Shown: positions 46,749 through 56,630 of the stretch, one piece after another
How the letters are laid out: each line of letters starts with the position of its first letter
How positions within the stretch are numbered: the first letter of the stretch is position 1
From: Leptospira ilyithenensis
GTDB taxonomy: Bacteria; Spirochaetota; Leptospiria; Leptospirales; Leptospiraceae
Reading direction: 5' to 3'
Length of the DNA: 64,000 bases
Assembly: GCF_004771005.1 (NCBI RefSeq)
Contig: NZ_RQHV01000062.1
Span: 372,001 to 436,000 of the forward strand
Notes under the pieces: model-generated
The model's input: the letters and a program-made list of their open reading frames with translations, nothing else
The model's database searches: none
What the model was told of the DNA's origin: nothing
Program-made: the position numbers and the translations under genes

Positions 46749-49295
46749 ATGTTGGAATTCACAAAAAGAGCAAAACGAGTCATCAACGAAATCGCGCAGG
46801 ACGAAGCTAAACGCTTAGGATCCGATTTTATCGGTCCCGAACATATACTACTCGGCCTATTGCGAGAAGAAGATTCGGTTGCGATCAAGATTCTAACGAA
46901 TCTTAACATAAATTTGAATGAGCTTAGAAAGGAAGTCGAAAAACGTACTCGTGAAAACACGGGCGCGCTACTACTCGATGTCACACAAGGCCAAGATAAA
47001 TATCAGAAAATGATAGAAATCTCCAAGGAAGAAGCCAAGAGATTAAAACATAATTATGTGGGAACGGAGCATATCCTTCTCGCGTTACTACGAGATAACA
47101 ATAATATTGCGGGCGGTTCGCTTTCTTCATTTAGCGTGAACTATAATGTAATCAAATCCGAAATTTTGCGCCTACTTGGCGCTCCTCCCGCAAGTGCGGT
47201 GGGTGCGGGAACTAGTACCGGCCAAACTCAGCAACAAACAACTCAATCGGCACCCAGACAGGAAAAAAGTAAAACTCCTATCTTGGATGAGTTCGCTCGC
47301 GATTTAACACAGCTTGCCCGTGAAAAAAAATTGGATCCGGTCATCGGAAGATCCAAAGAAATCGAAAGAGTGATTCAGATCTTATCACGTAAGACAAAGA
47401 ACAATCCGGTGTTAGTTGGTGAGTCCGGTGTTGGTAAAACCGCTATCGTAGAAGGACTTGCGCAAGCGGTTGTGGAAAAACTGGTACCTGATCTGTTATT
47501 TGAGAAAAGAGTACTTTCTCTTGATCTTGCAAGTTTGATCGCCGGAACAAAATACCGAGGTGAATTCGAAGAGAGATTGAAAAAGATAATGAAAGAGATC
47601 GTTACGTCTCAAAATATCATTATCTTTATCGACGAATTACACACGTTAATCGGTGCCGGAGCGGCGGAAGGCGCGGTAGATGCGGCCAATATTTTGAAAC
47701 CTGCTCTTGCCCGCGGCGAGCTGCAATGTATCGGTGCTACTACAAGCAACGAATATCGCAAATACATCGAAAAAGATTCCGCTCTGGAAAGAAGATTTCA
47801 AATGGTGAAAGTGGCAGAACCTTCCGTTGACGATGCCATTTTGATTTTGGACGGACTTAAAAAAGCATACGAAGCTCACCATAAGGTGCGTTATACGGCA
47901 AAAGCTCTTGAGCAAGCCGTAAAGTTATCTCACCGTTATATCAATGACCGTTTCCTTCCTGACAAGGCGATTGACATCATTGATGAAGCGGGAGCGAAAG
48001 CTCGCCTTGCCAATTGTCAACGACCGGCTGAGATCAAAGATATCGAAGAAGAAATCAAAGTTCTTTCTTTGAAAAAAGAAGATTTGGTTCGAGGTCAAGA
48101 GTATGAAAAAGCCGCAGCTGTTCGCGATGATGTGAACCGTAAAAAACAGGCATTGGAAGACAAAACCAAACAATGGCAAGAACGTATGGAAGGTTATGCC
48201 GTTTCCATTGAAGAAGAAGATATACTATCTGTTGTTAGTTTGTGGACCGGAATTCCTTTGAAAAAAATGGAACAAACCGAAAACAACAAACTTCTCAATT
48301 TGGAAGAATCCATTAAGGATAGAATCGTCGGCCAAAAAGATGCCATCGACAAAGTCGCTCGCGCGGTTCGCCGTTCCCGCACAGGTCTTAAAAGTGAAAA
48401 GCGTCCTACGGGATCTTTTATTTTCCTAGGACCTACTGGTGTTGGCAAGACAGAGCTTGCAAAAGCTCTCGCGGAACAGTTGTTTGGTTCCGGGGATGCG
48501 ATGCTTCGTATCGATATGTCTGAATATATGGAGCCTCATGCGGTTTCCCGCTTGATCGGTGCTCCTCCGGGGTATGTCGGTTATGATGATGGTGGTCAAT
48601 TGACCGAATTCGTAAGACGTAAACCTTATAGCTTGGTACTTTTGGATGAGATCGAAAAGGCTCACCATGATTTGTTCAATATTCTGTTACAAATTATGGA
48701 AGAAGGCAATTTGACCGATACAAAAGGAAGAAAAGTTAACTTCCGTGATACGATCATTATTATGACTTCGAATATTGCTGCGAAAGAGATTTCCAAAGGT
48801 GGTCGTCTGGGTTTTGAAGATTTCCAAGAGGAAAGAGAGCAATATAAAGCGGACCAGGCTCGGGAACAGTTGAAAAAACATTTTAATCCCGAGTTCTTGA
48901 ATCGTGTCGATGAAGTTGTTTATTTCGAACCTTTGAAAAAAGAAGAGATCGTTCAGATTGTGGATATCATGCTGAAAGATTTCAACAAACGACTTACCGA
49001 GAAGAAAGTGTTTGTAGAACTTTCACAACCCGCGAAAGAACATTTTGCCAATGTCGGTTATGACCAAAACTATGGCGCCAGACCGCTTCGCAGAGTGTTC
49101 CAACGGGAATTGGAAGATTATATGGCAGTTCAATCTTTGAAAGGAGTTTATGATAACCCAACGAAGATCTTCGTAGATGCTGTAGATGCAAAGCTTCAGT
49201 TTAGCGAAACTCCTTGGGAAGATTTTAAAGAACCTGTAAAGAAGGATGATGATTCTTCTTCCAGTGAAGAACAGAAGGATTTGGCCTTAGTGTAA
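46749..49295 (+). CDS. clpC: ClpC, AAA+ unfoldase of the Clp protease
   Basis: The 848-residue protein has two Clp-N repeats (1-150), a first AAA+ module with GESGVGKT and FIDELHTL, and a UVR-type coiled region (about 430-470, [20 protein letters not shown]). A second AAA+ module has [16 protein letters not shown] and [11 protein letters not shown]. The UVR segment marks it as ClpC rather than ClpB or ClpA. It unfolds proteins for ClpP, and phospho-arginine can be its degradation tag in Firmicutes, which fits the kinase-like gene just upstream. It lies 61 bases downstream of that gene. Confidence 0.95.
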   Translation: MLEFTKRAKRVINEIAQDEAKRLGSDFIGPEHILLGLLREEDSVAIKILTNLNINLNELRKEVEKRTRENTGALLLDVTQGQDKYQKMIEISKEEAKRLKHNYVGTEHILLALLRDNNNIAGGSLSSFSVNYNVIKSEILRLLGAPPASAVGAGTSTGQTQQQTTQSAPRQEKSKTPILDEFARDLTQLAREKKLDPVIGRSKEIERVIQILSRKTKNNPVLVGESGVGKTAIVEGLAQAVVEKLVPDLLFEKRVLSLDLASLIAGTKYRGEFEERLKKIMKEIVTSQNIIIFIDELHTLIGAGAAEGAVDAANILKPALARGELQCIGATTSNEYRKYIEKDSALERRFQMVKVAEPSVDDAILILDGLKKAYEAHHKVRYTAKALEQAVKLSHRYINDRFLPDKAIDIIDEAGAKARLANCQRPAEIKDIEEEIKVLSLKKEDLVRGQEYEKAAAVRDDVNRKKQALEDKTKQWQERMEGYAVSIEEEDILSVVSLWTGIPLKKMEQTENNKLLNLEESIKDRIVGQKDAIDKVARAVRRSRTGLKSEKRPTGSFIFLGPTGVGKTELAKALAEQLFGSGDAMLRIDMSEYMEPHAVSRLIGAPPGYVGYDDGGQLTEFVRRKPYSLVLLDEIEKAHHDLFNILLQIMEEGNLTDTKGRKVNFRDTIIIMTSNIAAKEISKGGRLGFEDFQEEREQYKADQAREQLKKHFNPEFLNRVDEVVYFEPLKKEEIVQIVDIMLKDFNKRLTEKKVFVELSQPAKEHFANVGYDQNYGARPLRRVFQRELEDYMAVQSLKGVYDNPTKIFVDAVDAKLQFSETPWEDFKEPVKKDDDSSSSEEQKDLALV

Positions 49296-49730
49296 ATGGC
49301 GATTCTCATTCCTTTACTATTCCTCTTTTCTTATTTTTTTATCAGAAAAGTATGGTTTCAGTTGAGAAAGGTGAGAACGCTCGGAACCATCGAGAGGATT
49401 CAGATTGGTATCATCAGACCCAATCTGGTTCTTCCCGAAGCCAAGGTTCATTATAAATATTATTTTCAATCAGGTCTGTATTTCGGGTCGGGTTACTTAA
49501 ATGTGTCTGATTTTCTACCGGGAAAAGAATTTCATCTACATTTGGGAGAGGCGGATTTGCCAACTATGTATGTAGATGAGTTTGAAATCACTAGCGAAGA
49601 ACATATCGAACATTACTTGCTTTCTCACGCGGGAAGTGTTTTTCTATACATAGACCCGATCGAGCCCTATCATTCCAGGATTGATCAGGTGAATTTAAAT
49701 TCAATCAGCGTTCATTCGGATTCAACATGA
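49296..49730 (+). CDS. Small membrane protein, unknown
   Basis: The 144-residue protein has one N-terminal helix (ILIPLLFLFSYFFI) and a beta-rich exposed domain (VHYKYYFQSGLYFGSGYLNV, FHLHLGEADLPTMYVDEFEI). The pattern is reminiscent of DUF3592-type membrane proteins but is not conclusive. Its ATG directly follows the clpC TAA, and its end overlaps the next gene by 4 bases. Confidence 0.6.
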   Translation: MAILIPLLFLFSYFFIRKVWFQLRKVRTLGTIERIQIGIIRPNLVLPEAKVHYKYYFQSGLYFGSGYLNVSDFLPGKEFHLHLGEADLPTMYVDEFEITSEEHIEHYLLSHAGSVFLYIDPIEPYHSRIDQVNLNSISVHSDST

Positions 49731-50500
49731 AAACTCAATTTCTCGCCTTTGTGATTGCACTGGCTCCTTTTAGTTTGGTATTTTCGCAAAGCCCTGCCGG
49801 CTCTTCTTATTTTCAAGCGGTTGAAGAATACAAATTAAGAAATTATCCCAAATCCATAGAATTACTCAAAGGACTTCAATCGGAAGGAAAGGCAACTTTT
49901 GAAAGTTATGCGCTCCTAGCTTATAATTATGATAAGTTAAATGATTTTGAAAATGCATACGGCTCCATCCAGGAAGCCCGCAAAAGAAAACCGGACGATG
50001 AAAATCTGGCAGCGGATACATTGGGTATTTTGGCCAAGTATAAAAAATGGAAAGCTGTGATCGAGTTGTCGGAAAAGTTCGTTCCTCTGTTTCCTACAAA
50101 TGCGGAAATACGATATTTTTATTCTCTCGCCTTATCGGAAAAAGGTGCTGGTAAAGTTGCGCTTTCTCAAATTGAAAAAGCAAAATCCGGAAATGCAAAT
50201 GATGTGCGTTTTCTGGAATTAGAGGGAAAGATTTATTATTTATTAAAAAATTATGATAAAGCGGATATGAGTCTTCGTTGGGCATCCTCTTTGAATGAAA
50301 AGTCAGCATCCATTTGGAATAACCTGGCTTTGGTTCAAGAAGCGCTATATCGTCAAAATTTGAAGTTGGGAAAAAAGAAAGATGCGGTCGGGTATTTGGA
50401 AGAAGCGAAAGAATGCATCCAAAAAGCCGAGAATATAGATTCCAATGACAGTTCCGTAAAAGAAAATCACAAACGTATTCATTCCATCACTAATTCGTGA
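49727..50500 (+). CDS. Periplasmic or exported TPR protein
   Basis: The 257-residue product has a signal peptide ([17 protein letters not shown]) and then several tetratricopeptide repeats ([60 protein letters not shown]). It probably scaffolds envelope proteins. It overlaps both neighbours by 4 bases, so it is translated with the clpC-mtaB run. Confidence 0.72.
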   Translation: MKTQFLAFVIALAPFSLVFSQSPAGSSYFQAVEEYKLRNYPKSIELLKGLQSEGKATFESYALLAYNYDKLNDFENAYGSIQEARKRKPDDENLAADTLGILAKYKKWKAVIELSEKFVPLFPTNAEIRYFYSLALSEKGAGKVALSQIEKAKSGNANDVRFLELEGKIYYLLKNYDKADMSLRWASSLNEKSASIWNNLALVQEALYRQNLKLGKKKDAVGYLEEAKECIQKAENIDSNDSSVKENHKRIHSITNS

Positions 50501-51789
50501 AGATCAAATTTCATACATTGGGTTGCCGTCTTAATTTTTTTGAGACGGACGGGCTTTATTCCGTGTTAAAGGATAAAGGTTTTAGCCTCGCGGACACCAA
50601 TGAATCTGCAAATTATATAGTCGTTAATACCTGCACTGTAACTAATAAAGCGGACGTTAAAAACAGAAGTATCATTCGAAATGCAATTCGTTCCAATCCG
50701 GGGGCGAAAATTTTTGTAACAGGCTGTTATGCGGAAACCGACAAAGAAGCAATCCTTGCGATCCCCGGTGTAACAGGAGTTTATGGAAATACGGAAAAAA
50801 GCGCACTACCATATCGTATTTTAGAAGATTGGAAAGGTGAGGTTCAAACTTCTCCAAAGGTTTTGGATCGTTTTTCTTATTCGGATGTTTTGCCGGAAGG
50901 CCATACCAGGGCTTATCTGAAAGTCCAAGACGGTTGCAATCGTAAATGCTCTTATTGTAAAATTCCTTCTGCGCGTGGTTTAGGCGTTAGTCGAAAATTC
51001 GAAGATGTACTGGATCAAGTGCGGTTTTTGCAAGACCATGGAGTCGGAGAGATTCAATTAACCGGCGTTAATTTGGGTTGGTATCGACTTGATAACGGAG
51101 AAAAAGGATTTATTTATCTTTTGGAGAGTATTCTGAAGATTCTCGAATATTCGAGACTTCGTCTATCTTCTATCGAACCCCCCGATGTGGGAACCGATTT
51201 GGCGGACCTGTTAACTCATCCTCGGTTTTCCAAATTTCTCCATGTTCCTTTGCAAAGCGGAAGCCGTGATGTTTTGAAAGCAATGCGTAGAACTTATCAT
51301 CCCGAGTCTTTTCGTAAAAGAATAGAAGCTGTAAGATCAAGACTTCCAGATATTTTTCTTGGAACCGATGTCATTGTAGGTTTTCCGGGTGAAGGGGAAG
51401 AGGAATTCGAAATCACTAAAGGTATGTTAGTTGATTTGGGTTTTGCAAAGATTCACGCTTTTCCGTATTCAGTTCGTAAAGGGACAGCGGCCGAAACTTG
51501 GGGAGACCCTATCACGGGTGATATCAAAAAAAGAAGAGTCTTGGATTTGATGAGCCTGAGCGCCGATCTGCATAAGAAATATGCGGAATCTAGAATTGGA
51601 ACTGTAGAAGAAGCTATCTTGGAGAGTGACGGGACTCTTGTTACCGGAAATTATTTAAAAGGAAAACTGAAAGACCAAGCTGATTATGAATATTTGACCG
51701 GCGGACAGTTCTTGGATGTTAAAATTGCCGGATACAGTTCAACTAATGCAGGTAAGGAAGGGACTTGCGAATTTGAATTAAGAAAGTAA
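50497..51789 (+). CDS. mtaB: tRNA N6-threonylcarbamoyladenosine methylthiotransferase
   Basis: The 430-residue radical-SAM enzyme adds a methylthio group to t6A37 of tRNAs. It has an N-terminal UPF0004 domain ([39 protein letters not shown]) with three cysteines for an auxiliary cluster. The radical-SAM motif is in [34 protein letters not shown] and a TRAM-like C-terminus follow. GCRLN and the overall length favour MtaB over MiaB or RimO. The start is GTG 50497, overlapping the TPR gene. Confidence 0.9.
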   Translation: MKIKFHTLGCRLNFFETDGLYSVLKDKGFSLADTNESANYIVVNTCTVTNKADVKNRSIIRNAIRSNPGAKIFVTGCYAETDKEAILAIPGVTGVYGNTEKSALPYRILEDWKGEVQTSPKVLDRFSYSDVLPEGHTRAYLKVQDGCNRKCSYCKIPSARGLGVSRKFEDVLDQVRFLQDHGVGEIQLTGVNLGWYRLDNGEKGFIYLLESILKILEYSRLRLSSIEPPDVGTDLADLLTHPRFSKFLHVPLQSGSRDVLKAMRRTYHPESFRKRIEAVRSRLPDIFLGTDVIVGFPGEGEEEFEITKGMLVDLGFAKIHAFPYSVRKGTAAETWGDPITGDIKKRRVLDLMSLSADLHKKYAESRIGTVEEAILESDGTLVTGNYLKGKLKDQADYEYLTGGQFLDVKIAGYSSTNAGKEGTCEFELRK

Positions 51790-51812
51790 TAAAAATAAGT
51801 TTGAGTGTGATC

Positions 51813-52316
51813 TTAGTATAGGTAAGTCATTTTAAGTTTGTATTTTGGGTAATGGGAAAGATGGAGGAGGGTTATACGGGGGTTGGAGGTCAGAGATCTA
51901 ACCCATCCAATCTCCGCCACCTTCTCCCCCCAACCCATTAAATCCAACTCCAACAATTTCGAAAAAAGAAAACATCTCGACACACCTAAATAATCCGCTA
52001 ATAAACTTAGCTCTACCAAATCCCCTTCACTGACTTTCATTCCTATACGAACCAAATCCAATCCTTCTTCTTGATATTGTTTCGAAATTTTTTCATTGGA
52101 CCACAATCTTCCGCTAAAAACGGATTCGTAATATTTGTTTATTAAATCGCTTAAAAGCTCTGAACAGGTTCGATTCTTTTTTAGAAATTCAAAATGTGCG
52201 AATAGACCGCGAGGGAGAAGAAACGTAAATGCTTTCCTACGGTTTTTTGGATTCGGACTTTTGCTGATAAAAGATTCGATCTGTTTGAGACGAATGAATT
52301 GGTTACGAGATCTCAT
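51813..52316 (-). CDS. DUF1564 family protein
   Basis: The 167-residue basic protein matches my recollection of DUF1564, a family largely confined to Leptospira and often found in multiple copies. A central helical segment (LFAHFEFLKKNRTCSELLSD) could be a ribbon-helix-helix-like DNA-binding part, followed by YLGVSRCFLFSKLLELDLMG. The role is unknown. It is transcribed away from metZ. Confidence 0.7.
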   Translation of the reverse strand: MRSRNQFIRLKQIESFISKSPNPKNRRKAFTFLLPRGLFAHFEFLKKNRTCSELLSDLINKYYESVFSGRLWSNEKISKQYQEEGLDLVRIGMKVSEGDLVELSLLADYLGVSRCFLFSKLLELDLMGWGEKVAEIGWVRSLTSNPRITLLHLSHYPKYKLKMTYLY

Positions 52317-52487
52317 ATATAGAAGAGAGAGATTTCTCTTTCGATTGGTTCTGCAAAATAAGTAGATTTCGCTATGTCGATCTATTTAGAGTAAGGAGAT
52401 TAGCCTTTTTTTTTGAGAAAATCCGTTATAGTAGACTAAATCCGGAGATATAGCAGATAAAACCAAAAAAAAAAAGTGAGCTCAAAC

Positions 52488-52505
52488 CAAGGTTGCCGAA
52501 CCTTG
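52488..52505 (+). promoter_or_regulatory. Perfect hairpin next to the metZ start
   Basis: CAAGGTT and AACCTTG form a perfect 7-bp stem with a GCCG loop, ending 9 bases before the ATG at 52515. No Shine-Dalgarno sequence is present, and an 11-A run lies just upstream. It may control translation of metZ. It does not match the SAM riboswitch classes I know. Confidence 0.4.
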
Positions 52506-52514
52506 CAGTATATT

Positions 52515-53687
52515 ATGTTTGAAAATTTTGAATCAGATGCAGTGCGCATCCAAACCGAAAGAACCGCCCAACGCGAACATTCCACCCCTCTTTTTATGAC
52601 ATCGAGTTTCATTTTCGATGATGCCGAGCAAGCACGTGCTCTATTTGCGGACGAAATCCAAGGCAATATATACACTCGATTTTCCAATCCAAATAACGAT
52701 GAGTTAGTCGAGAAACTTTGCCGTTTGGAAAAAACCGAAGATGGACTTGCAACTGCCTCCGGAATGGCAGCAGTCTTTATTTCTATGTTTGCTCTCTTAA
52801 AAACAGGAGATCATGTGTTGGCCTCCCGGTCGGTATTCGGATCAACCCACCAAGTATTGACTCAAATTTTTCCGAGATTCAATATAGATCATACTTATGC
52901 TGACATAGGTAAGGTGGAGGAATGGGAGAATGGAGTAAAGCCGAATACCAAGATTGTATTCATTGAGACTCCGTCTAATCCCGCTTTGGACATCATTGAT
53001 CTGAAATGGATTGGCGAATTTTGTAAAAAAAGAAATTTGATTCTGATTGTCGACAATTGTTTTTGCACTCCTTACATCCAAAGACCTTCCGAGTGGGGTG
53101 CCGATTTGGTAGTTCATTCCGGAACAAAATTCCTGGATGGACAAGGAAGAGTGATTGCTGGTGCTGTTTTGGGCCGTAAAGACCTAATGAAAGAAATTAG
53201 ATTCATTGCACGTGCTACAGGTCCTTCTCTTTCTCCTATGAATTCATGGATTATTTCCAAAAGTTTGGAAACACTTGCCATTCGTATGGAAAGACATTCT
53301 GAAAACGCAACCAAGCTTGCCGAGTATTTGGAAAAACATCCCGAAATAGAGTTTGTCAGATATCCTTTTTTAAAATCTCATCCGCAATATGAACTGGCTA
53401 AAAAACAAATGAAGTTAGGCGGTGGTGTCGTTAGTTTTGTAGTAAAAGGTGGTTTGGATCGGGGCCGTAAATTCTTAGATGCTTTAAAATGGTTTTCTTT
53501 AACTGCAAATTTAGGCGATTCAAGAACTACTGCAACTCATCCTGCCTCTACAACACATTCGAAACTAAAAGAAGAAGAAAGGGTTGTAGTAGGAATTTTA
53601 CCAGGTTTGATTAGAGTTTCCGTAGGTCTTGAGCATATTGATGATATCATTGCCGAGGTGGACCAAGCACTTCTTGGCTCAAAGTAA
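52515..53687 (+). CDS. metZ: O-succinylhomoserine sulfhydrylase-type PLP enzyme
   Basis: The product has 390 residues from ATG 52515; a GTG at 52476 would add 13 residues that cover the hairpin. It has the Cys/Met-metabolism PLP fold: YTRFSNPNNDELVEKL, ATASGMAAVFISMFALLKTG, FIETPSNPALDIID, and the PLP-lysine segment VVHSGTKFLDGQGRVIAGAV. SGTKFLDGQGR is typical of MetZ, which makes homocysteine directly from an activated homoserine and sulfide. MetB or MetY activity cannot be excluded. Its last 41 bases overlap the convergent cytochrome gene. Confidence 0.83.
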   Translation: MFENFESDAVRIQTERTAQREHSTPLFMTSSFIFDDAEQARALFADEIQGNIYTRFSNPNNDELVEKLCRLEKTEDGLATASGMAAVFISMFALLKTGDHVLASRSVFGSTHQVLTQIFPRFNIDHTYADIGKVEEWENGVKPNTKIVFIETPSNPALDIIDLKWIGEFCKKRNLILIVDNCFCTPYIQRPSEWGADLVVHSGTKFLDGQGRVIAGAVLGRKDLMKEIRFIARATGPSLSPMNSWIISKSLETLAIRMERHSENATKLAEYLEKHPEIEFVRYPFLKSHPQYELAKKQMKLGGGVVSFVVKGGLDRGRKFLDALKWFSLTANLGDSRTTATHPASTTHSKLKEEERVVVGILPGLIRVSVGLEHIDDIIAEVDQALLGSK

Positions 53688-54858
53688 AGAGGCGGTAATC
53701 CGATTTTTTCTTTTCATCTAATGCCTGTTCCAGTATCGGAACGGCTTTTGGTGAAAGTGATAATGCTTCTTTATTTTCCAAATTATGTTGAAACATACGG
53801 TTGTACATTTCTCCGGGACTTACATCTACTTCTAGCTTGATGATTGATCCCGGGGAGATTTGATTTTTAGCAAGCTTTGCTTCTATCTGAATAGATTCTC
53901 CCGGAGAAAGTCTTGTATCAAAACTTTCCTTTTCGATAAATATATCTACAAATCTTCCTATCGTTTCTTCTCTGAGGAGGATTGGTTCTTCGGACTTTGC
54001 CTTTGAATCCAAGATCAACCGAATATAGATTTTCGGAACCGCATAACTCGGAAACTTATGACCGATGTTCTTTGAAGTCAACATGCCTTTTGCGAAAATC
54101 GAATTATCTTTTTCAAAGATATCCAATTTTACTTCCAAGCCATTTTGAACCATTTCTTTGTCATGAATTCCTTTCCATTCATGATTGCGGCCCGGCATAT
54201 GGCAATTCTGACAACTCGTTCCTTCTTTGGCAAACCTGGAAGTCTTCCATTCCGAAAAAGTTTCCATCATTCGTTTCCCGTTGATTATTTTACCGGATTC
54301 GGGAGTTTCATGGCAGTTTTTACAAAATTCGGATGATTCAAATTCTTTTTTAACAGTAAAACCATTGTGAGGTGTTAATTTCGTAGCCACAGAATTTACT
54401 CTGGAAGGGGGACCATATCGATTGTGATTTCTCACATGACAATTTGCACAAACTAACCCTTGTTTTTCCGTTCCTTTGGGGAGATAGGTTTCCCACTCTT
54501 GTGGAAAATCCGGTTCCCAACCTTCATTCACTGCCAAATATCGCCTTGTCTCTGTTAAAGGGCTATGACATCGAAAACATGTGTCGGCTTTTTTCTTCCC
54601 AAGTCCCGGCAATTGCCAGAGGATACCCGAGCTGATGGTTCGGGCATGAAGACTTTCTTCCCATTTCTGGAACTGTTCCTTGTGACAGGTACCACAAGAA
54701 ACAGGATCTAATTGTGATTCTAATTGGGAAAAATGACCGGGAAGAGGGCCTTGTTCGGGAATCGGATCTTTCCAATGCGTCTCCAGAAATTCCTCACCAC
54801 GGCATCCTAATGACAAAGAAAGAATGATGGCGGCGATGAAAAGTAATCTGATCAGCAT
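53647..54858 (-). CDS. Five-heme c-type cytochrome lipoprotein
   Basis: The product has 403 residues from ATG 54858; a TTG at 54879 would add seven. The signal ends SLSLGC, a lipobox. Five CxxCH heme sites are present: CGTCH, CFRCH, CANCH, CKNCH and CQNCH. Additional histidines (for example SLHARTIS, TPHNGF) could be distal ligands. A C-terminal ~150-residue beta-rich domain lacks hemes. The layout resembles multiheme cytochrome c554-type electron carriers. The partner reductase or oxidase is unknown. Its 3' end overlaps metZ on the opposite strand. Confidence 0.85.
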   Translation of the reverse strand: MLIRLLFIAAIILSLSLGCRGEEFLETHWKDPIPEQGPLPGHFSQLESQLDPVSCGTCHKEQFQKWEESLHARTISSGILWQLPGLGKKKADTCFRCHSPLTETRRYLAVNEGWEPDFPQEWETYLPKGTEKQGLVCANCHVRNHNRYGPPSRVNSVATKLTPHNGFTVKKEFESSEFCKNCHETPESGKIINGKRMMETFSEWKTSRFAKEGTSCQNCHMPGRNHEWKGIHDKEMVQNGLEVKLDIFEKDNSIFAKGMLTSKNIGHKFPSYAVPKIYIRLILDSKAKSEEPILLREETIGRFVDIFIEKESFDTRLSPGESIQIEAKLAKNQISPGSIIKLEVDVSPGEMYNRMFQHNLENKEALSLSPKAVPILEQALDEKKKSDYRLFTLSQEVLGPPRQ

Positions 54859-54960
54859 TGTATTCGCAATATAAGACAATTTATCTTCTAAACTGTATAT
54901 TTTTCTGCTATCTAAAAAAAAACACCTCTAAAAATCATTGAACGAAGTAGGACGGCTCAG

Positions 54961-55399
54961 ATGATACGTTTTATTTCCAAACTTCGTTTTCCGGTTTTGA
55001 TCGGGCTTTTGGTTTTTGCTTCGATGGCTTGCGGAAAATCAAATTCTAATCCATTAGTAGCAGATCGAAAAAATTTAAAAATCGAAATCTGCTCTGGTTC
55101 CTATGGCGACCTACTGAAAAAAGCGGTTTTACCTTTTCTTTCTAAAAAAGGCTATAATATCGAAATTGTTTCCTTTAGCGATTATATTCAACCGAATCTG
55201 GCCTTGGCAAGTAGAGACATTGACGCCAATCTATTTCAACATCAGCCATACCTTAGCGGAAGAACATAAAAATATAATTGTAATAAGAGAAGAAGATAAA
55301 AATTCGCAATCTACGAAAGATATTGAAGAAGCAGTTCGTTCAAAAGAATTTGCAGAAGTAATCAAGAGCGACTTTCAAGGTAGGGAATTACAAAATTAA
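54961..55399 (+). pseudogene. metQ: metQ pseudogene (methionine-binding lipoprotein)
   Basis: The intact start codes a lipoprotein signal ending FASMAC, then LKIEICSGSYGDLLKKAVLP and SRDIDANLFQHQPYL, the N-terminal third of an NlpA/MetQ substrate-binding protein. After HQPYL the frame shifts. The other frame gives AEEHKNIIVIREEDKNSQST and KEFAEVIKSDFQG, the family's C-terminus. The middle (well over 100 residues) is therefore deleted. The product cannot bind methionine. Confidence 0.85.
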
Positions 55400-55963
55400 A
55401 AGGCAAAAATCTTCGTAATCTTCGATCAAACGTCGGTATGGTCTTTCTGCAGTTTCATCTGCTGTCCAATTCCACTGTCTTTGATAACATTGCGTTTCCT
55501 TTGAAAGCCGCAGGTTGGCAAAAAATCAAAATAAAAACGAGAGTTTTGGAGCTTTTGGAACTCGTTGGCATTTCCGAAAAAAGAAATTCTTATCCGAATG
55601 AATTAAGTGGAGGGCAAAAACAAAGAGTAGGAATTGCAAGAGCACTTGCAAATCATCCCAATCTTGTTTTATGCGATGAGCCTACTTCGGCATTGGATCC
55701 CGAAACAACCACGTCCATTCTATCGCTTTTGAAAAAGATCAATAGAGACTTGGGAGTCACAATTTTGATTGTTACTCACGAGAGTTATTCTGTAAACGAA
55801 TGTGGATTTGAATGTTTTGATGAGCAATATCGAATATATTTCCGGAAAACCTATTGGAGTATTTTATATTGAAGTCATCGGTAAAAAGGAAGATGTTTTG
55901 TCTGCAAAGAATACATTTATTCAACGGGGGGGGGGGGCCGAGATAGAAGAGGTGAGTTTGTGA
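55399..55963 (+). pseudogene. metN: metN pseudogene (methionine ABC transporter ATPase)
   Basis: The remnant begins at [20 protein letters not shown], so the Walker A part is gone. It keeps the signature [20 protein letters not shown] and Walker [15 protein letters not shown]. After VTHES the frame breaks. A second frame from about 55822 gives the C-terminal NIL-type regulatory domain ([20 protein letters not shown]) ending at TGA 55961-55963. A 12-G run lies at 55926-55937. The lost Walker A shows this is not a sequencing slip. Confidence 0.85.
55926..55937. repeat. Twelve-G homopolymer
   Basis: A run of 12 G lies inside the NIL-domain remnant of metN. With 12 G the C-terminal frame reads through (RGGGAEIEEVSL). 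Such runs are unstable in replication and in sequencing. Confidence 0.9.
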
Positions 55964-56538
55964 TTCTAAGTCGTCTATCGGAACTTTTGCCGGAATTATA
56001 TTCCGCATTCGGACAGACTTTTCTAATGTTATTCATCTATATTTTCTTCGGTACTTTGGCAAATTTGATCCGATTGATTCCCTATGTGATTTTGCTAGTA
56101 TCTTTGTTACCGCTTACTTTACTTTTAACCGGCACGACGATCGGACCCGGTTGCGGCGTCCGTTTCCTTATCGGTAGCAGCCATTCCCTTTCTCGCGAGG
56201 CTAGTGGAGTCTTCACTTCGTGAAATCCCGGAAGGAATCTCGGAGGCGTCCGTTTCAACGGGAGCTAATTTAATACTGATTGTGAGGATTATACTTTTCC
56301 CGAAGCTTTGCCCGGAATCATCTCCGGAATTACATTAACGACTATTAGTCTGTTAAGTTATTCCGCTATGGCTGGAATCGTAGGAGGAGGAGGGATCGGA
56401 GATTTGGCAATTCGATTCGGTTATTATCGTTATGAAGACGATATCATGTTTTTCACTGTGGCAGTTCTCATACTATTGGTTCAGCTAGTTCAACTAACTG
56501 GCGATAAATTAAGAAATAAATTCGATAAAAGAAGCTAA
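55960..56538 (+). pseudogene. metI: metI pseudogene (methionine ABC transporter permease)
   Basis: The GTG at 55960 overlaps the metN end. The remnant reads LIRLIPYVILLVSLLPLTLL and GTTIGP, then must shift frame to VAASVSLSVAAIPFLARLVE and IPEGISEASVSTGA. It must shift again near 56290 to LPEALPGIISGITLTTISLL and AMAGIVGGGGIGDLAIRFGY, the EAA-loop region and last helices of MetI. At least two frameshifts and a shortened N-terminal region are present. Confidence 0.85.
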
Positions 56539-56585
56539 TCCATACAAACTTTGAAAATTTATATTTCCCAAAGTATGTATGGATT
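56537..56585 (+). terminator. Long imperfect hairpin after the metI remnant
   Basis: AATCCATAC pairs with GTATGGATT, and CTTTG pairs with CAAAG inside it, separated by an AAA/TAT internal loop. It begins at the metI stop codon. The sequence after the stem (TATGTGATTATTATAAAAAA) is only moderately T-rich. Confidence 0.5.
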
Positions 56586-56630
56586 TATGTGATTATTATA
56601 AAAAAGAAATAGAATCGGATATTCTAAAGC

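Noticed and set aside
52440..52514. SAM riboswitch upstream of metZ
   Set aside because: Context is right, but the sequence lacks the conserved cores of the SAM-I, SAM-II or other SAM classes that I know; only a simple hairpin is supported.
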